A stretch of DNA of 64,000 nucleotides, taken from Mumia quercus. Its GTDB lineage: Bacteria > Actinomycetota > Actinomycetes > Propionibacteriales > Nocardioidaceae. Below are positions 44,304-53,316 of this stretch, in pieces (within the stretch, counting starts at the first letter, position 1; every line of letters begins with the position of its first letter). A model generated the notes under the pieces. The model made no database searches and was not told the origin of the DNA. It saw only the letters and a program-made list of their open reading frames with translations. The DNA is taken from assembly GCF_025506335.1 (NCBI RefSeq), contig NZ_JANZYO010000006.1, forward strand, positions 226,349-290,348. The letters run 5' to 3'. The position numbers and the translations under genes were made by a program.

Positions 44304-45746
44304 GTGGAGTACGAGGCGATCGACGCACTACGAGAGAAGCACGCCGCATGGCGACTTCTGCGTGCGGGCAATGCAAGCCTCATCCTGTCGTTCCTCGGCC
44401 ACTTCTTCGTCGAAGGCAACCGCGGAGCCTGTGCCGCCAGCGAGCTCGCGGCTGCACTCGACGACCACCTCTACTCCCTGAATGCCGCCATCCACACTGA
44501 CAGCGGTGAACCGCGATACCCCAAGCCGCCCAAGACCTACCTGGAGGACTGGGCGGCACCCGACGCTGGCTACCTGCGCCGCTTCTACCCGGCCGGCGAC
44601 GATGAGGTGCACTACGAGATCACCCCTGCCTTTGAGAAGGCATACGCATGGGTCGAGTCCTTGAAGACTCGCCCATTCGTCGCCACCGAGTCCCGACTGC
44701 ACACGGCCGTCGAGCTGTTGCGGCAGATCGTGCACGGCACCGACAACGACCCGCAGCGCCGCCTGACCGAACTACGTCGCCGACGCGACGAGCTCGACGC
44801 GGAGATCGCAGCCGTCGAGAGCGGCGAACTGCCACTGCTCGCACCTGCGAGCGTGCGCGATCGCTTCCAACAGTTCACCACCACCGCCCGCGAGCTGCTG
44901 TCCGACTTTCGTGAGGTCGAGGAGAACTTCCGTCGCCTGGACCGCGCAGCCCGGGAACGGATTGCGACCTGGGACGACGCCAAAGGCGAGCTGCTGAACG
45001 AACTCGTCGGCAGTCGCTCGGAGATCACCAACTCAGACCAAGGGCACAGCTTCCAGGCCTTCCACGACTTCCTCCTCTCCGCGTCACGACAGCAGGAACT
45101 GACCGACCTGCTCGATCGGGTCACCGGCCTCGACGCCGTCGACGCCGATCGGCGGGTGAAAGGCGTCCACCACGAATGGTCGGAGGCAGCCGAACGAGCA
45201 CAAAGAACCGTCCGCCAGATCTCCGAACAGCTGCGGCGATTCCTGGATGATCAAGTGTGGTTGGAGAACCGACGGGTGCTTGACCTCGTCCGCGACGTCG
45301 AGAGCGCCGCGCTATCCGTCCGGGACAACCCGCCCGCCCACGGGCTCACCGTGGACGAACCCGGCATCGCGATCGCTCTGCCCTTCGAACGGCCGCTCTA
45401 CACCCCGCCCGCAGCCGCCGAAGTGGAAAGCCTCATCCCACCCACGGTCGCCGAAGTCGACTCCGATGTGCTGTTCGCCCAGACGTTCATCGACCAGACC
45501 CGGCTTCTGGACAACATCCGCGCCGTCCTGCCTGCACATTCGACCGCCCTCCTGTCCGACATCGTGGCGATGTATCCCGTTGAGCACGGCGCGGCCGAGA
45601 TCGTCAGCTACCTAGCGCTTGCCGACGACGAGGTCGACATCGAGATGGACGACAGCGACGTCACGATCCTCGACTACCCCAACCCGGAAGACCCCGAGAA
45701 AGCCAACCGCGCACGACTGCCGAAGGTCACGGTGAAGCGACGATGA
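44304..45746 (+). CDS. jetA: Wadjet type I protein JetA (DUF3375)
   Basis: The 480-residue protein matches DUF3375, the kleisin-like subunit of Wadjet. Its start (ALREKHAAWRLLRAGNASLILSF) and the later ETRPF-like SLKTRPFVATESRLHTAVELL segment are typical of the family. A central coiled coil (RRLTELRRRRDELDAEIAAV) follows. Wadjet recognises and cleaves small circular DNA such as plasmids, with JetA bridging the SMC heads. The GTG at 44304 has no ribosome site. A TAGGCT hexamer seven bases before it would suit leaderless transcription. The gene overlaps jetB by ATGA and is intact. Confidence 0.9.
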   Translation: MEYEAIDALREKHAAWRLLRAGNASLILSFLGHFFVEGNRGACAASELAAALDDHLYSLNAAIHTDSGEPRYPKPPKTYLEDWAAPDAGYLRRFYPAGDDEVHYEITPAFEKAYAWVESLKTRPFVATESRLHTAVELLRQIVHGTDNDPQRRLTELRRRRDELDAEIAAVESGELPLLAPASVRDRFQQFTTTARELLSDFREVEENFRRLDRAARERIATWDDAKGELLNELVGSRSEITNSDQGHSFQAFHDFLLSASRQQELTDLLDRVTGLDAVDADRRVKGVHHEWSEAAERAQRTVRQISEQLRRFLDDQVWLENRRVLDLVRDVESAALSVRDNPPAHGLTVDEPGIAIALPFERPLYTPPAAAEVESLIPPTVAEVDSDVLFAQTFIDQTRLLDNIRAVLPAHSTALLSDIVAMYPVEHGAAEIVSYLALADDEVDIEMDDSDVTILDYPNPEDPEKANRARLPKVTVKRR

Positions 45747-46324
45747 GCGACGAACGAGCGGTCGCCAGCGCCATCATCCGACTGATGCAGGGCGTGATCT
45801 ACCGCGAAGCAGACGAGGACACCTGGCGCACTCTGGAACGTGCCGGAGCCAGCGTCCGTGATCACTTCGCGACCATCGGGGTCGACGTCGTCATCGATGA
45901 GGACGAGGGCTATGCCTACCTCCGCACCAAGCCGGACGAAGAGGGCGAGGATGATCCACTGCCGAGACTCGTGCGTCGCCGATCTCTGACCTACCCGGTC
46001 AGCCTGCTGCTGGTCCTCCTGCGCAAACGCCTCGTCGAGTTCGAGACGGCAGGGGGCGAAGGACGCCTGGTGCTCACCACCGAGCAGATCACCGAGATGC
46101 TCAGACTCTTCCAAGCAGAGTCGACCAACGAAGCACGCATCGTCGACAACGTTGAGACCACCATCAAGAAGGCTGCTGAGCTGGGCTTCCTACGCCTGCT
46201 GCGTGGGCACAGCGACCACTGGGAAGTCCGGCGCATCCTCAAGGCGTACGTCGACGCCCAGACGCTGGCGGACTTCGCCAGCAAGCTCCGCGAATACGCA
46301 GGCACGGTGGCCTCCGATGGCTGA
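45743..46324 (+). CDS. jetB: Wadjet type I protein JetB (DUF4194)
   Basis: The 193-residue protein corresponds to DUF4194, the winged-helix KITE-like subunit that sits on JetA in the Wadjet complex. Typical features are the acidic-aromatic EDEGYAYLRTKPDEEGEDD and the following LPRLVRRRSLTYPVSLLLVLLR. A C-terminal winged-helix region contains NEARIVDNVETTIKKAAELG. The start overlaps jetA (ATGA). The stop overlaps the chosen jetC ATG by eight bases, so all are co-translated. Confidence 0.88.
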   Translation: MSDERAVASAIIRLMQGVIYREADEDTWRTLERAGASVRDHFATIGVDVVIDEDEGYAYLRTKPDEEGEDDPLPRLVRRRSLTYPVSLLLVLLRKRLVEFETAGGEGRLVLTTEQITEMLRLFQAESTNEARIVDNVETTIKKAAELGFLRLLRGHSDHWEVRRILKAYVDAQTLADFASKLREYAGTVASDG

Positions 46325-49300
46325 CGGCCTCTTCTCCCGCACCGAACTGGCAAGCCCCGGGCGGGCCGGCTACCGACTCCAGCACCTCGAGGTCTTCAAC
46401 TGGGGAACGTTCGACGGCCACGTCTGGCGCTTCACCGCTGACGGCGAGACAGCCCTCCTCACCGGTGACATCGGCTCGGGCAAGTCCACCCTGGTCGACG
46501 CATTGACAACCCTTCTCATGCCCGCCCATCGGATCGCCTACAACAAGGCAGCAGGCGCCGATGCGCGCGAACGCACGCTCCGCTCCTACGTCGAGGGCCA
46601 CTTCAAGTCCGAACGCAACGAGTCGACCGGCAGGTCACGCCCGATCGGCCTGCGAACTGGCGGGCGAACCTACTCGGTGATCGTCGGCGTCTTCGCCAAC
46701 GACGGATACGACGAGACCGTCACCCTCGCCCAGGTCTTCCAGCAACGCGACTCGGCGGGCCAGCCCTATCGCTTCTTCGTCACGGCCCAAAAGGCGTTGT
46801 CGATCACCACAGACTTCGCCGACTTCGGGACGGATCTGCGCGACCTGCGCAAGCGCCTGCGCGCATCCGGAGCCGAGATCTTCGACGAGTTCCCGAAGTA
46901 CGCCGTCTCACTCAAGAGACACCTGGGGGTTCGCTCCGACCAAGCCCTCGAACTCTTCCACCAGACGGTCTCCATGAAGTCGGTCGGCAACCTCAACGAC
47001 TTCGTCCGCGACCACATGCTCGAACCGAGCGACTCAGGCGACCGGGTCCGCGACATGATCAGCCACTTCGACGACCTCACCAAGGCCCACGACGCGGTCA
47101 AACGCGCCCGCGAACAACTCGAAGCACTTGAGCCCGTCGTCACCACCGTCCAGAAGTACGACGCCACCCTGGCCGAACGAGGCACCGCCGAGAGCGAGCG
47201 ACGCGCGGTCCGGCTCTTCACCGCCGAACTCCGCGCGAATCTCCTCGCGGACGAGCTTGCTCGACTCGACGTCGAGGTCAATCGACTGCAACACGGACAG
47301 CGCGAGGCACGTGGCCAGCAGCAACGCCTGACCGACCAGCGCGAGGTGCTGATCGAGGAACGCGCGAAGGCTGGAGGCGACCGCATCGGCGAGTTGGAGC
47401 GACTCGCGAGAGAGGCGCGCTCCCAGGCTGAACAACGCCACCAGAACCGCCTCCGCTTCGACACTGCCGTCTCCGAAGCCGGGTTCGATGCAATCGACGG
47501 ACCAGATGCCTTCGCCACACTCACGTCCCTCGCTGCCGACGAGCGACCCCGTCTCATCGCCCAGAAGCGGGAACTCGACTCGGCAGGGGCCGCGGCGATT
47601 GCGCGCGAGAAGGACTTCGAGAAGCGCCGCGATCTCGTGGCCGCAGAGCTTGGCAGCCTGGAGCAACGGACCAGCAACCTTCCCTCCGAGCAGGTCGACA
47701 TCCGTGCTCAACTGTGCGACGACCTCGCCCTCACCCCGGACGACCTGCCCTACGCGGGCGAACTCCTCGACATTCACGAGGAGCACACCGAGTGGCGTGG
47801 CGCCGCCGAGCGCGTCCTGAGAGGTTTCGCGCTCTCCCTACTCGTCCCGCAAGGCCACTACGACGCAGTCGCAGCCTGGGTGAACGCGCGTCGCCTCACC
47901 GTCCGCGGACGCGGCGACCGGCTAGTGGGCGCGCGCCTCACCTATGAACGAGTCCCAGACCGACGGCTGCCGATCCAGCCCAGCTCCTCCGGCGCGCTCC
48001 TCCTGGCCGACTGCATCGAAGTCAAGGACGGTCCGTTCGGCAACTACCTCGCCAACGAGCTCGCCAGACGCGCCGACTACACATGCGCCGCGACCCTCGA
48101 GGAATTTCGATCCGCGCGGAAGTCCGTCACGCGCGAAGGACAGGTCCGTTCCGGCGAGCGCCACGACAAGGACGATCGCCACCGCGTCGACGACCCTCGG
48201 CGCTGGGTGCTCGGGTGGGCCAACGAGCGCAAGATCGCCGCACTGCGGGCAGAGGTCGACGAACTCGAAGCCGGACGGGCACAGGCCGCACAGGACTACG
48301 CCGAGGTCGACAGGAACCGTGAACGCGTCCAGGCGCGGCGCGAAGCCATTGCGCGATTGGAGGGATTCCGGTCCTGGGAGGAACTCGACGCCGACGAGGC
48401 AAGAGCACGAGCGAACTCGCACGACGACGAGCGCAAGCGCATCGAGTCAGGCTCCTCCCGCATCGCGGAGATCACCAAGGCGATGCAACTCAACACCGAC
48501 CAATCAGGCGTGGTCGCCGCGCGAATCGAGGACCTCGCCGGGGACCTGAAGGCCACCGCCCGAGCACACGAACAAGCCCAACGAGACAAGCAACGCGACG
48601 ACGAGCTCATCGCAGACCAAAGCGAGGATGACCTCGACCTCGCGCGGACGGCCTATGCCGCACTCACCGACCGCCTCGGCTCAAGTCTGCCCACCCGCGC
48701 CGAACAGTGCGCTCCCGTCGAGTCGGCGCTCTCCGACGAGCTGTCCAAGCAGATCGAGCATCTCGGACGCGAGCTGGGCGGCTTCGGCCAGAGCCTGGTT
48801 CAGTACATGAGTGAAGTGCTGCGGCGCTGGCCCGAGCTGCGTGCAGACCTCGATGCCAGCGTCGAGTCGCGAGCTGAGTTTCTCGCATTCCGGGAGCGGG
48901 TCGCCACCGACGACCTGCCGAGGTTCGAAGACGAGTTCAAGGAACAGCTCAACAAGAACGCAATCCAGGAGCTCGCCGGATTCAACAACTGGCTGAACCG
49001 GCAGGCCGCCGCCATCGACGAACGGGTCGACCGCATCAACGACGCCCTCGGTGCGGTGCCCTACAACCCCGGCCGCTACATCAAGCTAGAGAAGGAACCG
49101 ACTACGAGCCAGGAGATCGTGCAGTTCCGTGCGGAGTTGCGCAACCTGACCAACGACAGCCTCGCAGCCGACGGGGACCAGTACTCCGAGCAACGCTTCC
49201 TCGACGTCAAGCGGATCATCGAACGATTCCGCGGCCGGGACGGGTATGCCGACGCGGACAAGACATGGACCAGGCGGGTAACCGACGTACGGAACTGGTT

Positions 49301-49715
49301 CGTGTTCTCCGCTTCCGAGCGCGACCTCGAGACGCACGATGAGTGGGAGCACTACAGCGACTCCGACGGAAAGTCCGGCGGACAGAAGGAGAAGCTCGCC
49401 TACACCATCCTCGCCGCATCGCTCGCCTACCAGTTCGGCCTGGAGTGGGGTGCAGTCAAGTCCAAGGACTTCCGATTCGCCGTCATCGACGAGGCCTTCG
49501 GGCGCGGATCGGAGGACTCCGCCCGATACGCGCTCGACCTGTTCGCCAAGCTCGGTCTGCAGGTCCTCGTCGTCACGCCGCTTCAAAAGATCCATGTCAT
49601 CGAGCCCTACGTCAGCGCCATCGGATTCGTCGCCAATCCGACCGGAACCTCGTCACAGCTGCAGACGATGACGATCGAGGAGTACCGCACGCGTCGGGAC
49701 GGACGTCAGACATGA
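46317..49715 (+). CDS. jetC: Wadjet type I SMC-like ATPase JetC
   Basis: The 1132-residue SMC-like ATPase has Walker A TGDIGSGKSTLVDAL near residue 48 and long coiled coils (about 280-420 and 620-860) flanking a hinge-like globular region. It ends with the ABC signature SDGKSGGQKEKLAY near residue 1019 and Walker B FAVIDEAFGRG near residue 1056. JetC extrudes DNA loops and so senses the size of circular DNA. The ATG at 46317 is chosen because it overlaps the jetB stop and the protein then begins just before the conserved LQHLEVFNWGTF; an extension of 55 codons inside jetB is rejected. The gene is intact. Confidence 0.92.
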   Translation: MADGLFSRTELASPGRAGYRLQHLEVFNWGTFDGHVWRFTADGETALLTGDIGSGKSTLVDALTTLLMPAHRIAYNKAAGADARERTLRSYVEGHFKSERNESTGRSRPIGLRTGGRTYSVIVGVFANDGYDETVTLAQVFQQRDSAGQPYRFFVTAQKALSITTDFADFGTDLRDLRKRLRASGAEIFDEFPKYAVSLKRHLGVRSDQALELFHQTVSMKSVGNLNDFVRDHMLEPSDSGDRVRDMISHFDDLTKAHDAVKRAREQLEALEPVVTTVQKYDATLAERGTAESERRAVRLFTAELRANLLADELARLDVEVNRLQHGQREARGQQQRLTDQREVLIEERAKAGGDRIGELERLAREARSQAEQRHQNRLRFDTAVSEAGFDAIDGPDAFATLTSLAADERPRLIAQKRELDSAGAAAIAREKDFEKRRDLVAAELGSLEQRTSNLPSEQVDIRAQLCDDLALTPDDLPYAGELLDIHEEHTEWRGAAERVLRGFALSLLVPQGHYDAVAAWVNARRLTVRGRGDRLVGARLTYERVPDRRLPIQPSSSGALLLADCIEVKDGPFGNYLANELARRADYTCAATLEEFRSARKSVTREGQVRSGERHDKDDRHRVDDPRRWVLGWANERKIAALRAEVDELEAGRAQAAQDYAEVDRNRERVQARREAIARLEGFRSWEELDADEARARANSHDDERKRIESGSSRIAEITKAMQLNTDQSGVVAARIEDLAGDLKATARAHEQAQRDKQRDDELIADQSEDDLDLARTAYAALTDRLGSSLPTRAEQCAPVESALSDELSKQIEHLGRELGGFGQSLVQYMSEVLRRWPELRADLDASVESRAEFLAFRERVATDDLPRFEDEFKEQLNKNAIQELAGFNNWLNRQAAAIDERVDRINDALGAVPYNPGRYIKLEKEPTTSQEIVQFRAELRNLTNDSLAADGDQYSEQRFLDVKRIIERFRGRDGYADADKTWTRRVTDVRNWFVFSASERDLETHDEWEHYSDSDGKSGGQKEKLAYTILAASLAYQFGLEWGAVKSKDFRFAVIDEAFGRGSEDSARYALDLFAKLGLQVLVVTPLQKIHVIEPYVSAIGFVANPTGTSSQLQTMTIEEYRTRRDGRQT

Positions 49716-49725
49716 GTCCTCCGAC

Positions 49726-50871
49726 ATGAGTAGGTCGTGGTCTACACCCGCGGATGTCGTTGCGAAGGTCCGCCGGCGATGGGACGACGGCACTCTCCTT
49801 CGCTCCTACGCCCAGGCGCTGGAGTTCGATGTCATCGACGTGCCCCTGCGAGGTCCCAAGGCATCCGAAATCGGCGACGACCTGTCAGCGGTACGGGCCT
49901 GGATCGACCAACTCGACGTCGGGCGTCGCAATGATCGCCGCTACACACTGACGTGGCAGACCATCGGAGGGCGTCACATCGGTCGCAACCAGATACCCGT
50001 CCGTGCCATCGTCGCGACGTATCCCCAAGCTTGGGCGCTCCTGGGCGTCGCCGACAAAGTGGCGTGCTTCGATCGAATCCTGACGACCGTGGGCGGGCAT
50101 CCCGCCGTCCGAGACTGGACGGTCGCACACCCGCACCGGGCACTCGACCTCAGCGGCGAGATGGCGAGGATCGTCGCCGCATACGAATGGCTCAACGGGC
50201 ACCGGGGCTCCAACCGGTACTTGCGTGAGATCAGTGCTCCGGGCGTCGACACCAAGTTCGCCGAACACCATCGCTCCGTGCTCGCAGCCATCCTCGGGGT
50301 GTCAGGCGCGGCAGCAGGGTTCCTGGCAGATCTAGGCCTGCGAGCGAAACCCGAGCTCGTCCGCATCCGACCGGCGCCAGGACTCGGGCTACCGCCGCAA
50401 GTCACCGAAGTGGCGTTGCGCTCCGCAGAGCTTGCCCAACTCCCGATCACCCCTCGCGTCGCCGTCGTCATCGAGAACGAAATCACCTACCTGAGCGTCG
50501 ATGTCCCTGACGACGGGGTCGTCATCTGGGGCAAAGGCTTCGAGGTCGACCGAGTCGGCCGGCTGCCGTGGCTTGCGAACGCCGACGTCGTCTACTGGGG
50601 CGACATCGACACACATGGTTTCGCCATCCTCGACCGACTCCGCGCATGGCTGCCGCAAACCCGCTCGATCCTGATGGATCTACAAACGCTGTTGGCCCAC
50701 CGCGACCGCTGGGTGACCGACGACCGGCCCGCAACCTCGTCGCTGCGCCGCCTGACTACGACCGAACGCGAGCTCTATGCCGACCTCGTTGGCGACGTCC
50801 TCGGGCCCAAGGTGCGACTGGAACAGGAGCGGATCGACTGGGCCTGGGTCAATGACCGGATGCAACCATGA
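49726..50871 (+). CDS. jetD: Wadjet type I Toprim nuclease JetD
   Basis: The 381-residue protein combines an N-terminal DUF3322 region with a C-terminal DUF2220/Toprim domain. The Toprim glutamate is in VVIENEITYLSV near residue 248 and the DxD motif in YWGDIDTHGFAIL near residue 293. JetD makes the double-strand cut once JetABC has completed loop extrusion around a small circle. It starts ten bases after jetC and ends the operon. All four genes are present with their key residues, so the system is predicted functional. Confidence 0.9.
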   Translation: MSRSWSTPADVVAKVRRRWDDGTLLRSYAQALEFDVIDVPLRGPKASEIGDDLSAVRAWIDQLDVGRRNDRRYTLTWQTIGGRHIGRNQIPVRAIVATYPQAWALLGVADKVACFDRILTTVGGHPAVRDWTVAHPHRALDLSGEMARIVAAYEWLNGHRGSNRYLREISAPGVDTKFAEHHRSVLAAILGVSGAAAGFLADLGLRAKPELVRIRPAPGLGLPPQVTEVALRSAELAQLPITPRVAVVIENEITYLSVDVPDDGVVIWGKGFEVDRVGRLPWLANADVVYWGDIDTHGFAILDRLRAWLPQTRSILMDLQTLLAHRDRWVTDDRPATSSLRRLTTTERELYADLVGDVLGPKVRLEQERIDWAWVNDRMQP

Positions 50872-51096
50872 GCGCAGCCGGTAGGTGATCGAAAACGGGC
50901 GCCAGAGCCGTGCCGCTTCCTTCCATCTGAGGCGACCCACTCCGCGAGTCGGCGCGGGCTTTCACGGACATGCCGACGGGTGCGTCACATCGCCCAGAAT
51001 GACTCGCCACCCACAGATCGCCTGAGGAGTCGCTTCCCCTTCGGCGGGCACGCCCCGACAAGATCGTCCTGGAGACTGTCGGTGGCGTCGGACAAG

Positions 51097-51729
51097 ATGG
51101 GCGACATGGACAGCGAGCACTCGGCGGACCACCGGCCAGACGAGCCGTGGGTCATGCCGCGTGAGTACGAAATCGGCGGGGTGCGCTGGTTCAGCGAGGC
51201 ATCCAGGGAGATGGCCCGCGCTCTCCACCCGCTGCTGGCTCAGGTGACGCGCAGCGAACTGGCTGAGGGGCCACCACCGCAGCCCGAGGGCGCTCCGCTC
51301 CCGAGCGAGGCATCGTCGCTGTACCGCCCCATGGCCGTCCGGCACGAGTGGACGGTGTCGATCGAGGACGTGGCCGCCTTCAACTTGGACCAGTTTCTGG
51401 CAGATCTGCATGCTCTGGCCGACGCCATGGGCGGTCAGATGGTCCGCGGCATGCTGGAGCACATCTCGGCCGTCACCGAGGAGTACGGCAACACCCTCGA
51501 CGCCTCGGGCCGCGACTTCTTCGACGTCTTCGCCGACGCCCTGGAGACCATTGACACGACCTTCGACGAGGAGGGCCGCCCCAACCTCACGATCGTTATG
51601 CACCCCGACCAGATGGAGAAACTGCGCGACAAGCAACCAACGCCCGAACAGGAAGCGCGCATCAACGCGATCCTGGACCGCCGAAGGGAGGAGTGGCTTG
51701 CTTCGCGACGTCGTCGGGACCTTCCTTGA
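51097..51729 (+). CDS. Unknown protein coupled to an Mrr-like nuclease
   Basis: The protein is 210 residues from ATG 51097, with ATG 51106 as an alternative. It is acidic, helical and without a known domain; a central LDQFLADLHALADAMGG and a C-terminal Arg-rich end (RRREEWLASRRRRDLP) can be seen. Its last 32 bases overlap the next gene, whose ribosome site lies inside this one, so the two products are made together. It may be an inhibitor, sensor or specificity partner of the nuclease. That is an inference from coupling only. Confidence 0.65.
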   Translation: MGDMDSEHSADHRPDEPWVMPREYEIGGVRWFSEASREMARALHPLLAQVTRSELAEGPPPQPEGAPLPSEASSLYRPMAVRHEWTVSIEDVAAFNLDQFLADLHALADAMGGQMVRGMLEHISAVTEEYGNTLDASGRDFFDVFADALETIDTTFDEEGRPNLTIVMHPDQMEKLRDKQPTPEQEARINAILDRRREEWLASRRRRDLP

Positions 51730-53224
51730 CACCCTCACCGAGCGCGAGTTCGACGGCCCACTGTTGGCGGTGCTCGGCGCGCGTGGCTTCACGGACATTC
51801 ACTTCATCCACGGTGCGTTCGAGTTCGGGAAGGACGTGCTGGCTAAGAAGACCGACGCGGACACGGGCGAAACGAGGCAGTACGTCATCCAGTCCAAGGC
51901 GGGGGACATCGGTCAGCCCGAGTGGCGAGCGGTTCGCCCGCAGTTAGAGGAGTGCGAGTACAACACCATCGGGCACCCGTCGTTCGACGCGGACCTTCCA
52001 CGCGTCGCGGTGCTGGTAACCACTGGCCGCCTCAAGGGTGCAGCCCCGGCCGACGTCACCGAGTACCGCAAGTCTGTCGAGGCCCGTGGTCTTGCGGACC
52101 TTGAGATCTGGGAGAGGTCCGACATCGTTGAGTGGCTCTGCGACGACCCGGTCGTCGGCGTAGCCGGGGAGAGGGTGCAGGCTGACCTGATGGGGACGCT
52201 GACCGCCGTCATGGACGGCGGCATCACGGATCGGCGCATCGAGGTGTACACACGGCGCTGGCTCCCGGACGCGGGCAGCGCCTCGCGCGCGGCGGTCGAG
52301 GCCGCGATCCTCGTGAACGCGTTGCTGCGGACCAAGCGTCTCGATCTTGCGCTGAGTGTCGGGCTGCAGTTGATCCGGGCGATCGAGCAGGACCCGGCTG
52401 CTTCCGACAACGCGAAGTCGGCGGCGAAGAGACTGCTCCTCGGGTTGGCCTCACAGATCTGTGACCAGGCCGAGCCCTTGCTGAAGGATCCGCTCGACTT
52501 CGTCCGGCACACGGTGGGGCAGCTGGCCTTGCTGACGTACCCGGTGATCTGTTGCCGGGTGGCCGAGGCTCTTGCCCTCGGGCTGGCGCTGGCGCGGGAC
52601 GTCGAGGACGAAGACGCCGCAGCCCGATTCCAAGAGGTGCTGCGTACCTTCGTTGACCAACCCGGTGCTGCCCGACCCCCCGGTGACCTGTTCGCCCCCT
52701 CGATCGTCGCGGTCACCGTCATGCTCGGAACCTTTGACCCGGAGGCAGCCAAGTCCTACCTGGGTCGAGTGGCCCAGTGGGTGCTCGATCGGTACGACGA
52801 GGACCTGGCCGGCCTGGGCCTGGCCTCTCTCGCCGAGGACGAGGAGACGACTGCCGAGCGCTTGCTCGCGGGCTCGCTGGCGAGCACCACGATGGACCGC
52901 CGAACATCCAGTTACCTCGCGACCGCCGTGCTCGATCTCGCCCTTCACCTTAGAGAGAAGGAGTTGTACGACGCGGTGCGCGACAACCTCAACGCGCTCC
53001 GAATCGTCCCCGAGGCCGCAAGCGCCGACGAGGAGAAGGCCCGGTGGGCTCGGGGCGGCGCCGACGTGTGGCCGGTGCCCCGGGTGGAGTTCGAACCGTG
53101 GGATGTGCAGAGCGCGCAGGCTCTCTCGGGCGCTCCAACAGGGCCGGTGTTGTCTCTGGTACTCGCCGCAGCTTGTCGCTCGCGGCACTACCCCGGTGGA
53201 TGGGGCGGCTTGGCCAGCGGCTGA
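51698..53224 (+). CDS. Mrr-like PD-(D/E)xK nuclease with helical C-terminus
   Basis: The 508-residue protein has an N-terminal restriction-endonuclease-like domain (about residues 5-140). FDGPLLAVLGARGFTDIHF is followed by FEFGKDVLAKK, which supplies the catalytic aspartate, and YVIQSKAGDIG, which supplies the Gln-x-Lys. This is the pattern of Mrr-type nucleases. The rest (about residues 200-500) is a helical array resembling a TPR or HEAT-type repeat region that could sense a ligand or bind the upstream protein. The TTG start at 51698 has GGAGG six bases before it and is much better than upstream candidates. It is probably a defence nuclease. Confidence 0.72.
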   Translation: MLRDVVGTFLDTLTEREFDGPLLAVLGARGFTDIHFIHGAFEFGKDVLAKKTDADTGETRQYVIQSKAGDIGQPEWRAVRPQLEECEYNTIGHPSFDADLPRVAVLVTTGRLKGAAPADVTEYRKSVEARGLADLEIWERSDIVEWLCDDPVVGVAGERVQADLMGTLTAVMDGGITDRRIEVYTRRWLPDAGSASRAAVEAAILVNALLRTKRLDLALSVGLQLIRAIEQDPAASDNAKSAAKRLLLGLASQICDQAEPLLKDPLDFVRHTVGQLALLTYPVICCRVAEALALGLALARDVEDEDAAARFQEVLRTFVDQPGAARPPGDLFAPSIVAVTVMLGTFDPEAAKSYLGRVAQWVLDRYDEDLAGLGLASLAEDEETTAERLLAGSLASTTMDRRTSSYLATAVLDLALHLREKELYDAVRDNLNALRIVPEAASADEEKARWARGGADVWPVPRVEFEPWDVQSAQALSGAPTGPVLSLVLAAACRSRHYPGGWGGLASG

Positions 53225-53316
53225 CGGCCCAGCGCCACCCTTCCCAATTCTTTGCGGATGCAACGCCGGCATCGCTCACTTAAGGTGGCTTCCCACTTTC
53301 TGCACAGGGGGTTCGC

